Positions 34,810 to 42,785 of a DNA stretch of 64,000 nucleotides are shown here, in pieces; position 1 is the stretch's first letter; each line of letters starts with the position of its first letter. This stretch comes from Xenococcaceae cyanobacterium MO_167.B27 (lineage in GTDB: Bacteria > Cyanobacteriota > Cyanobacteriia > Cyanobacteriales > Xenococcaceae), in contig JASJCP010000002.1 in NCBI GenBank assembly GCA_030065935.1, forward strand, positions 41,900 to 105,899. Direction: 5' to 3'. The position numbers and the translations under genes are program-made. The notes below the pieces were generated by a model, which made no database searches, was not told where the DNA came from, and saw nothing but the letters and a program-made list of their open reading frames with translations.

Positions 34810-37449
34810 GTGTATCATCGTCTTAAACATAAATTTCTCTCTCTTGCCCTAGTTGGGTTATTATCTAGTTTTTTATTTACTTCTTTTGATGCTAGTGCGG
34901 TTAATCCCAAACCTGAGAGCTTGGCTAGTCGCCATCTAGAAATTTCTACCAGTGGCTTACATCTGGAAGAAAGGGGTCAACAGTTTTACCTTTTAGGGGA
35001 TTTTTATCAAGCAATTACCCTTTGGCAACAAGCTGTTATTGCTTACAGCAAGAATCAGGAACTACTGAGTCAGGTTAGAGTAATGAGTAATCTAGCTCTG
35101 GCTTATCATCAACTGGGAGATCAAGCACAAGCTAACGAAATTATAGTATCGAGTAGGAATCTGCTAGAGCAAGAAAATAGCTCAGGAATTGAACACAAAA
35201 AAACTCAGGCTCAGGTAATAAATAATCAGGGAATTCTTCAGTTAGCTCAAGGTAGAATTGAGTCTGCGATCGCAAATTGGCAAGAAGCTAAAGATATTTA
35301 TCAAACCATAGAAGACGAGTCGGGAATAATTCGAGCTTCAATTAATCTAGCTAGTGCTTTTAAAAATTTAGGTTTATATCGTCGCGCTTTTAAAACCTTA
35401 AAGGAAATAGAGCCAATTCTCTTGGCACAACCTGATTCTAGTTTGAAAGCTGCTGGCTTGAGAAGTTACGGGGATATTCTACGTCTGGTAGGAAATACAG
35501 CACAAGCAGAAACAATTTTAACAGAGAGTTTAGCAGTGGCGACTAAACTAAATCAGACTCAAGACCGAGTTAAGACTCTATTAACCTTGGGCAATACTTT
35601 ATCAGTGGCTTCAGATGAATTGGAAAGTGAAAAATATCAACAGGCATTAAAATTTTATCAGCAAGCTTTAGTCATCTGTGGCAATTCTACTAATTGTCAA
35701 GCTACCAGTTTACCGCTACAGATTAATTTAGCTCAGTTAAATTTATTGCTGAAAACTGATTCTTGGTGGAAGGGAGAAAAACTTATTCCCCAAATTAGTT
35801 CTGATATAAAACATCTTCGGTATAATCAAACCCATCTTTATCAACAAATTAATTTCGCTCACAGTTTGATTGAATTCAAACAAAAAGCCATTTTGGAACA
35901 TCGAAAACTCAACAATACCCCTTCTTGGTCAGAAATTGAGCAGCTTGTCACTGAGATCTCCCTTCTTGCTCGTCAAATCCAATCTCCTAGAGCAGAATCT
36001 TATGGTTTAGGCTTACAAGGTAAAATTGCCCAACAACAACAAGAATGGTCAATTGCCAAAAAACTAACTCAACAAGCTTTAACTATAGCTCGTAGTATTA
36101 ATGCACAGGAAATTAGTTATCTTTGGGAATGGCAACTGGGTAGAATTAACTCTGCTCAAGGGGATCGAGAATCAGCTATTAGCAATTACTCTCAAGCTGT
36201 AGCAATCCTGAAAAACTTGAGTCAAGATTTAGTGGCGATCGATTCTAATATTCAATATTCTTTTCGTCAAAGCGTTGAACCAGTTTATCGTGAGCTAGTT
36301 GATTTACTTCTGCAACCCAATTCTGAGTCTATTGCTAGTCCAGAAAATATCAAACAAGCTAGAGATGTTATTGAATCATTACAGTTAGCAGAATTGCATA
36401 ACTTTTTTCGTGAGGCTTGTTTAGATGCTAAACCCGTACAAATAGACCAAATCGATCAGCAAGCAGCAGCAATTTATCCTATTATTCTTTCAGACCGCTT
36501 AGAAGTTATCTTAAGCCTTCCTAATCAACCTTTAAAACACTATTCTGTCCCCATCACCAAAACCGCATTAGAGCAGGAAATTGAGCAGTTTCGTCAAACT
36601 GTGGTAATTCGTAGTCGTAGGGCTTTTTATGAACCAGCCAAAAAACTTTACGATTGGTTAATTGCTCCTGAAATAGAAGCCTTAGAAGCTAATAATATTA
36701 AAACTATTGTCTTGGTTCCAGATGGTTTGTTGCGTAATATTCCTTTATCAGCTTTATACGATGGAGAACATTATCTAATTGAAAACTATAGTGTAGTACT
36801 TACTTCTGGACTACAGTTACTAGCTCCCCGTCCTCTGACCGATGTGAAGTTAAGAACTTTAGCAGTAGGATTAACCCAAGAAAGACAAGGCTTTTCCTCT
36901 TTAGATTTTGTGAATCAAGAATTAGAACAAATCCAAACTCAGATAAATAGTTTGCTTTTAGTAGATCAAGAATTTACTACCCAAGCTTTTGAGCAAGAAA
37001 TCAAATTGTCTGATTACCCTATTGTTCATATTGCTACTCATGGTCAGTTTGGTTCTTCTTTAGATAATACTTTTCTTCTCGCCTGGGATGATAAGATTAA
37101 TATTAATCAGCTAGATCATATTCTTCAAGGAAGGACTCCTACTCAAGAACAGGCGATCCAGCTTTTAGTACTTAGTGCTTGTGAGACTGCTGCTGGTGAT
37201 AAATGGGCAGCTTTGGGTTTAGCGGGAATAGCAGTAAGGGCTGGTGCTAGAAGTACCTTGGCTACTCTCTGGTCAGTGAATGATGAAGCTACAGCGCAAA
37301 TGATGAGTTACTTCTATCAACAACTGGCTAAAAAGCAATTGGCTAAAGTAGAAGCAGTACGTAAAGCACAATTAAATTTATTAAATAGTCCTTACTACAA
37401 TCATCCTTTTTACTGGTCGCCCTATGTTTTATTGGGTAATTGGTTATAA
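34810..37449 (+). CDS. Exported TPR-CHAT protein (caspase-like peptidase)
   Basis: About 880 residues from GTG 34810. The upstream TTG at 34750 would start in repeat DNA. A signal peptide (KFLSLALVGLLSSFLFTSF) is followed by tetratricopeptide-like repeats over roughly residues 30-480, then a CHAT domain to the end. CHAT is the caspase-like fold, and the catalytic dyad is intact: His744 in HIATHGQFG and Cys791 in VLSACETAAGD. Other CHAT marks are VPDGLLRNIPLSAL, the GLAGIAVRAGARSTLATLWS block and the final HPFYWSPYVLLGNW. A protease acting outside the cytoplasmic membrane is the likely role, with the TPRs as sensor or docking surface. The target is unknown. The gene follows the CHASE2 gene. 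Confidence 0.9.
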   Translation: MYHRLKHKFLSLALVGLLSSFLFTSFDASAVNPKPESLASRHLEISTSGLHLEERGQQFYLLGDFYQAITLWQQAVIAYSKNQELLSQVRVMSNLALAYHQLGDQAQANEIIVSSRNLLEQENSSGIEHKKTQAQVINNQGILQLAQGRIESAIANWQEAKDIYQTIEDESGIIRASINLASAFKNLGLYRRAFKTLKEIEPILLAQPDSSLKAAGLRSYGDILRLVGNTAQAETILTESLAVATKLNQTQDRVKTLLTLGNTLSVASDELESEKYQQALKFYQQALVICGNSTNCQATSLPLQINLAQLNLLLKTDSWWKGEKLIPQISSDIKHLRYNQTHLYQQINFAHSLIEFKQKAILEHRKLNNTPSWSEIEQLVTEISLLARQIQSPRAESYGLGLQGKIAQQQQEWSIAKKLTQQALTIARSINAQEISYLWEWQLGRINSAQGDRESAISNYSQAVAILKNLSQDLVAIDSNIQYSFRQSVEPVYRELVDLLLQPNSESIASPENIKQARDVIESLQLAELHNFFREACLDAKPVQIDQIDQQAAAIYPIILSDRLEVILSLPNQPLKHYSVPITKTALEQEIEQFRQTVVIRSRRAFYEPAKKLYDWLIAPEIEALEANNIKTIVLVPDGLLRNIPLSALYDGEHYLIENYSVVLTSGLQLLAPRPLTDVKLRTLAVGLTQERQGFSSLDFVNQELEQIQTQINSLLLVDQEFTTQAFEQEIKLSDYPIVHIATHGQFGSSLDNTFLLAWDDKININQLDHILQGRTPTQEQAIQLLVLSACETAAGDKWAALGLAGIAVRAGARSTLATLWSVNDEATAQMMSYFYQQLAKKQLAKVEAVRKAQLNLLNSPYYNHPFYWSPYVLLGNWL

Positions 37450-37610
37450 AAAAAATATAAAAGTTATTTCAAGAAAGTGACAACTCAATTTTTCAGGCTT
37501 AATGGAAAGTTGTGCTTAATTTAATTTAATTTAGCTATTATTTACTAACTAGGATTTGCTATTTTTTAGATAGGGTTTAAAAATCTCTTTAAGAAACTTG
37601 ATAATTATTC

Positions 37611-40202
37611 ATGAAATTTTTACAGCCATCATTTCGAGAAAATCAATATTGGCAAATTATCAAAAGACATCGAATCCTAGGAACGACAGCATTGATGTTA
37701 GTCAGTATATTAGGCATTATCTTCACTACCCAGAGAAATCCTGTCTATGAAGCTCAAGCTAAACTCCAGTTTAAATCAAGCAGTTGGAATAGCTCCTTAA
37801 AAGATAACAATCAATTAATTGGCAATTTGTACAGACTAATAAATAAAAATGATTTGATTAATACGGAAATTGAAATAATTAATTCTCGTCCCCTAATTGA
37901 AAAAACAATTAGTTCTTTAAATTGGGAAAATGAAAATTCTGCTCCTATAGATGTAGCAATATTTAGACAAAATCTTCGGCTTAACAAATTGGGTGATACT
38001 AATATCTTGCAAATCAAATATAAAGATACTAATCCAGTCAAAGCTAAAGAAGCAGTTAACCAATTAATTTTCAATTATTTAGAAAATAGTACCACAAACC
38101 AAGAAGAAGGCAATAGCAAAAAGGAAGAGGTTGAAGAGCATCTATCTCAGGTAGAAAAGCAACTGCAACAAACCGAAGAGGCGATTCGTAAGATTCAAGA
38201 AGAGACTAAAATCCTTGAACCTCAAGAAGAAGCGATGATTGTGGTCAAAAATCTGGCTCTATTACAAAGAAGAATTGGGGAGTTACAAGGAGAAATTGCT
38301 AATGTTAATGCTCAATCTGCCTATATCAGAAGTCAACTGGGTATGGACTCCCGACAGGCACTCGCAGCCACCACAATTAGTCAATCCTCAGATATCCAGC
38401 AAGCATTTAGCCAACTACGAATACTAGAATCTGAATTAGCCCAAAAAAAGCGTCATTTTATTGAAACCAGTCCAATAATTACTGATTTAGAAGATAGAAT
38501 CGCAGGACAAAAGCAACTCATACAACAGAAAATCAAAAATATTCCAGGTTCTGAAGCCATCAACTTGAGTCAAGCTCCGGAATTTAGCAGTATTAAGCAA
38601 AACTTGACCACAGAACTCGTTAAACTAGAAGCTAGCAACCAGGGTTTAAGAGAACAAATTACCTATTTTTCGGCACTGGAAAAAGCCCAAGAAGAAAAAG
38701 TGAATCTCATACCCCAAGTCTTACAACAAATACAAAGGTTAAAGCGGGAACTAGCAGCATCTCAAGCTGATTATGAATCTTTACGCCAGCAAATCAGAAA
38801 TATTGCAATAAGCAGAAATTTCAGCCCAAGTAATATTCGAGTTATTTCCTATGCAACAGTTCCGAAAAAGCCCATTAGACCTCAGTATGTTGGTTATTTA
38901 GCATCTGTTGGTTTAGGTTGTTTAGGAGCAACTCTAATGATTGCTTTAGCAGAAATTACAGATTATTCTCTCAAAAATATTGAAGAAGCCAAACAAATCT
39001 TTGGTTACACTTGGTTAGGTATTATTCCTGATAATGAGAGAGTGCCTATTCTCCAGACAACACAATTAAACTCGGAGAGTTCATTACCAAGAATCATTGT
39101 TCGAGATTATCCTGCTGGTGCTGCTAGTGAATCTTATCGGATGTTGCAGTCTAACATTAAATTTTTAAGTACTTACAAAGAACTCAAAACCATCGTAGTT
39201 ACTAGTTCTGTATCTCAAGAAGGAAAATCAACCGTAGCAGCTAATTTAGCTTGTGGGATGGCTCAAGCAGGACATAAGGTCTTATTAATAGACGGTAATT
39301 TGCATAATCCCCTACAGCATCAGATTTGGAAAACAACTAGCGAGCGCGGTTTAAGTAATGTTATTACCGAAAAAATAGACGCGAAACTAGTAACTCAAGA
39401 AGTTTTCCCCAGACTTTATTTAATCTCATCAGGAATGATTCCCTCTTCTCCTGCTACCTTACTAGATTCTTCTCGAATGAAAGAAGTGGTGGATAATTGG
39501 CGCAAAAGTTACGACTTTGTGATTATTGATACCCCTGCTTTAGATTTAGCTGCGGATGCGCCAATCTTGGGTAGAATTGCAGATGGAGTTTTGCTGGTAG
39601 TCAGACCTGATAGGGTTCATCCCTTGAAAGCTAGTTTTGCTAAAGAACTTCTCCAGAAATCAGGACAAAATGTTTTGGGAATCGTATTTAACAAAATTAA
39701 TCCCCAAGCTGAATCAAAAAACTATTTTTATCATGCTTTAGAAGAAAGACCAGAAGATGCTTCTCAACCTAGACTAATTGAACAGTCTCAGGAAGAATTG
39801 TGGCTTGCTATTTCTCGGATGTCACAAAAGTCGAAAAAACCCAAACTCGCTCGGACATCACAAGAGATACTTGCTACTCCTGTAAAACAACTTCAGGAAA
39901 TTATCACCTGTTTGCAGCAAGATTTAAAAGAACTAACAAAACTGGTAAAAGAACAGGAAGAAGAACTGTTTATGCAAAGTCAAATGGTGAAAAAATTGCA
40001 AAAAAGTGTCAATCTCTCTAAAAATAGCGATCGCTATTTCTTAGAACAAAAGTTGTTACAAGAACAAGAGCGTAAAAATATGTTGAACGCAACCCTAATT
40101 GGTCAAATACGCAATTTAAAGAGAAAACAACAAATGTTACTAAAATATCATCAAGTGTTAAGTGCGAAGCAAACCGAGAGTTCATTGAACATTGACCATT
40201 GA
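37611..40202 (+). CDS. Wzz/BY-kinase-like polysaccharide co-polymerase with coiled-coil tail
   Basis: 863 residues. Wzz domain with membrane spans near residues 25-45 and 430-450, long periplasmic coiled coils between them, and a cytoplasmic ATPase at about 510-690. Walker A is SQEGKST (Lys539) and Walker B VIIDTP (Asp640). Walker A' reads LLIDGNLHNP, where BY-kinases normally have DxDxR, so the second acidic residue and the arginine are missing. A tail of about 130 residues is coiled coil and lacks the usual C-terminal tyrosine cluster. It probably sets chain length or couples export in exopolysaccharide synthesis. Kinase activity is doubtful. Confidence 0.88.
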   Translation: MKFLQPSFRENQYWQIIKRHRILGTTALMLVSILGIIFTTQRNPVYEAQAKLQFKSSSWNSSLKDNNQLIGNLYRLINKNDLINTEIEIINSRPLIEKTISSLNWENENSAPIDVAIFRQNLRLNKLGDTNILQIKYKDTNPVKAKEAVNQLIFNYLENSTTNQEEGNSKKEEVEEHLSQVEKQLQQTEEAIRKIQEETKILEPQEEAMIVVKNLALLQRRIGELQGEIANVNAQSAYIRSQLGMDSRQALAATTISQSSDIQQAFSQLRILESELAQKKRHFIETSPIITDLEDRIAGQKQLIQQKIKNIPGSEAINLSQAPEFSSIKQNLTTELVKLEASNQGLREQITYFSALEKAQEEKVNLIPQVLQQIQRLKRELAASQADYESLRQQIRNIAISRNFSPSNIRVISYATVPKKPIRPQYVGYLASVGLGCLGATLMIALAEITDYSLKNIEEAKQIFGYTWLGIIPDNERVPILQTTQLNSESSLPRIIVRDYPAGAASESYRMLQSNIKFLSTYKELKTIVVTSSVSQEGKSTVAANLACGMAQAGHKVLLIDGNLHNPLQHQIWKTTSERGLSNVITEKIDAKLVTQEVFPRLYLISSGMIPSSPATLLDSSRMKEVVDNWRKSYDFVIIDTPALDLAADAPILGRIADGVLLVVRPDRVHPLKASFAKELLQKSGQNVLGIVFNKINPQAESKNYFYHALEERPEDASQPRLIEQSQEELWLAISRMSQKSKKPKLARTSQEILATPVKQLQEIITCLQQDLKELTKLVKEQEEELFMQSQMVKKLQKSVNLSKNSDRYFLEQKLLQEQERKNMLNATLIGQIRNLKRKQQMLLKYHQVLSAKQTESSLNIDH

Positions 40203-40266
40203 TCCTAAAAACCAGATAGGGTGTGGGATGTGTGGGGAAAATCAATCCCGACACCCTATACAACTG

Positions 40267-41463
40267 TTAACTTGTTTTTAAATCAAAGATTTTTTTGATA
40301 ACATCCGCTACTACCTTATCAGGAGTAGATGCACCAGAAGTTACTCCCACAGTAATAGCACCTTCTGGTAGCCAATTTTCCTGAATCTGGATATCTTGAG
40401 CCAAGGGTTTATGTTCAATAGCATTGGCATCTATGATTCTATCCACACTGTCAATATGATAAGAATCAAAACCTCTTTCGATCGCGATTTCTTGTAGATG
40501 AGTGGTATTAGAAGAATTAAAGCCCCCAATAACTACCATTAAAGATAAATCTTCTTCTACCAGATTTAACATGGCATCTTGTCTTTCTTGAGTTGCATCA
40601 CAAATGGTATTAAAGCTCATAAAGTGGTTGTTAAACTCCACTGGACCATACTTTTTCAGGAGAGTTTGCTCAAATAATTTACCAATTTGTTCTGTTTCAC
40701 TTTTGAGCATAGTAGTCTGATTGGCAATACCAATTCTCTCTAGGTCTTTATCTGGGTCAAAGCCTTCAGAATAAGCATTGTGAAACTTGCTTAAAAATTC
40801 TGCTCTATCTCCACCATTCAACATATAGTTACTCACATATTGAGCTTGTGCCATATTCAGCACGATGAGATATTTGTCAGCAAAAGAACTAGTAGCAATG
40901 GTTTCTTCGTGATTATATTTACCGTGAATAATGGAGGTATAATCTCGTTTTTTGTGTTTTTCTACGGAATTCCAGACTTTAGACACCCAGGGACAAGTAG
41001 TATCTACAATAGTGCATCCTCGATCGTTGAGTAGTTGCATTTCTTGGACACTAGCACCAAAAGCAGGTAAGATCACCACATCACCAGTATTAACTACAGA
41101 AAAGTCCTTCTTGTCGTCAATAACTTCGATAAAACCTACATTCATGTACCGCAGATGTTGATTGACTGAAGGGTTATGGATAATTTCATTAGTAATCCAA
41201 ATTTTTTCTGTAGGAAAATGCTGACGGGTTTCATAAGCCATTGCTACTGCTCTTTCTACACCCCAACAAAACCCGAAGGCTTCTGCTAGTCTAATTGTGA
41301 CTTCTCCTTTTTGAAGGACATAGTTATTATTACGAATAGTCTGAATTAGGTCGCTTTGATACTCGTTATTCAGCACTCCTGCAACTTCTGCATCATGACC
41401 AAAGCCTTTACGATGATAGTTTTCTGATTTTTGTAGAGAGCGTTTAAAAGCTTTTGTATCCAT
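40267..41463 (-). CDS. ispH: 4-hydroxy-3-methylbut-2-enyl diphosphate reductase
   Basis: 398 residues, the long form found in cyanobacteria and plastids. IspH makes IPP and DMAPP at the end of the MEP pathway, using a [4Fe-4S] cluster. The three cluster cysteines are Cys66 (GFCWGVERA), Cys157 (DTTCPWV) and Cys288 ([13 protein letters not shown]). The substrate-binding [10 protein letters not shown] and [11 protein letters not shown] are also present. The N-terminal extension of about 50 residues is typical of the photosynthetic type. Confidence 0.96.
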   Translation of the reverse strand: MDTKAFKRSLQKSENYHRKGFGHDAEVAGVLNNEYQSDLIQTIRNNNYVLQKGEVTIRLAEAFGFCWGVERAVAMAYETRQHFPTEKIWITNEIIHNPSVNQHLRYMNVGFIEVIDDKKDFSVVNTGDVVILPAFGASVQEMQLLNDRGCTIVDTTCPWVSKVWNSVEKHKKRDYTSIIHGKYNHEETIATSSFADKYLIVLNMAQAQYVSNYMLNGGDRAEFLSKFHNAYSEGFDPDKDLERIGIANQTTMLKSETEQIGKLFEQTLLKKYGPVEFNNHFMSFNTICDATQERQDAMLNLVEEDLSLMVVIGGFNSSNTTHLQEIAIERGFDSYHIDSVDRIIDANAIEHKPLAQDIQIQENWLPEGAITVGVTSGASTPDKVVADVIKKIFDLKTS

Positions 41464-41510
41464 ACTATTTTATTTATGATTGATATGGTTTGAAAAGGGC
41501 TGTCTTAGTT

Positions 41511-41760
41511 GACCCAACTCCCAGGACTAAAGCCACTGGGAATCAGGGCTAACCTGTTACCAGGCTAACCATACATTCTGTAACTCTAAGGTTCAGAAGT
41601 TTCCTACGCTGACTGAGCAACCCCAGTCATATCTCGTCAAGATTGTTTTAGGCGTGACTTTCCTGGTGACTCCAGGTAGGTGTTTAACCCCATACAAGGC
41701 GGACATCTCAAGCATTTGAGCTTTTCTCAAATGACGTGTCCTTGTTTTTGTATCAAAAAA
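41511..41760. ncRNA. Strongly structured non-coding block, identity unknown
   Basis: Five short stems occur within 230 bases: TCCCAG/CTGGGA (41519-41541); CCTG/CAGG between two GGCTAACC repeats (41547-41570); GACTG/CAGTC (41611-41628); CCTGG/CCAGG (41662-41676); and a larger CATTTGAG/CTCAAATG stem inside GGACA/TGTCC (41701-41741). The last is followed on the plus strand by TTGTTTTT, like a terminator. This suggests an RNA read rightward. The first stem also resembles an IS605-type end if read leftward. No coding frame is convincing from 41464 to 42242. I cannot match it to a known RNA family. Confidence 0.4.
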
Positions 41761-42242
41761 ATGTTACTCACTTGCTTGACCGCACAAAGTGTTACCTTTC
41801 CAACGGCTGCTTAAAGACTTTTGGATTGAACCATATACTTTGTATTGCTTTTTCAAGGTTCTAATGTCCAACGGTCGTGAAACATCAAGATTAATTATAC
41901 AATGCCTGAAACTCTTGGTATATAAAGATATGTAGTCGAAATTGTATCACTGCGCCCTAAAGGACGCTCCGCTACATCCAACAATTAAAAGATGTTGGTT
42001 TTGCCTCTATTTTCTATAATTTTAGGATTAATTGTTGCTTATTGCTGAAAAATTGCCATACTGCGCGATCGCGATGTAAGATTGTAAAACTAGTTTGCAT
42101 CTCCTTGCTGTTGGTAACATAAGGTGTCAAAATTAAAGTGATTATTAAAAGAAAATAATAAAAGTAGATTAAAATTTCTACCTATAGCTTGTATTCATAA
42201 GCTTGATTCAGACTTTTGCTCAAGTCAAGGAGACTAAACTAA

Positions 42243-42608
42243 ATGACTGTAGAAAACCTTGAGGCTAACGGAACTCAAACTCAAGAAGAAAATAAGGAAG
42301 AAAATAAAGCTGATAACCAAGAACAAAAAACCTTAGCTTTATCTGTTCACCAAAAAACTCTTCTACCAAACAATAGACCTGTTGAACCAAGTCACTTACA
42401 AATTGTAAGTACCTATTCTTCTGTGGGTTCAGCCCGCCCTGTAACCAAAGGTGACATTAAAATAAGTAATACTATGGTTATCTCAGGGAATCGTCCTATT
42501 GCTTTGAGTAACTTACAAATTAGTGAAACCTATGTTGTAATGGGAAATCGTCCTGTTGCTTCTAATGAAATCGACGACCCATCTACTTTAATGGGCTATC
42601 TCGACTAA
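42243..42608 (+). CDS. Small protein with four degenerate 20-residue repeats
   Basis: 121 residues. An acidic low-complexity N-terminus (EENKEENKADNQEQK) is followed by four units of about 19-20 residues, each starting NRPV, ARPV, NRPI or NRPV and continuing with SHLQIVSTY, KGDIKISNT, LSNLQISET or an Asp-rich end, with VISG or VVMG before the next unit. No signal peptide or membrane span is present. AAGGAG at about ten bases upstream supports the ATG at 42243. I do not know the function. The regular spacing suggests a beta-solenoid or a peptide-binding array. Confidence 0.8.
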   Translation: MTVENLEANGTQTQEENKEENKADNQEQKTLALSVHQKTLLPNNRPVEPSHLQIVSTYSSVGSARPVTKGDIKISNTMVISGNRPIALSNLQISETYVVMGNRPVASNEIDDPSTLMGYLD

Positions 42609-42785
42609 ATATCTCGCAACAATTTCCAACTGAGAATTCTAGAATTTTTGTGGTGGGTAATATACTCACCATAGTTTTTTTTGTGATAATTTGGGGCTAA
42701 TTAGCAGAGTCACCTTCAATGGGCTGACTCGATTGTATGGTTCAAAATCGTTACAATCAATTATGTTTGCTAATTGTCCGTCTAA

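Noticed and set aside
41518..41560. GCCACTGGGAA looks like the B12 box of a cobalamin riboswitch
   Set aside because: The other conserved riboswitch segments are absent in order and no cobalamin-related gene follows.
41780..41800. GTGCGG on the minus strand as a group II intron 5' end
   Set aside because: No domain V/VI hairpin or reverse transcriptase is present near it.
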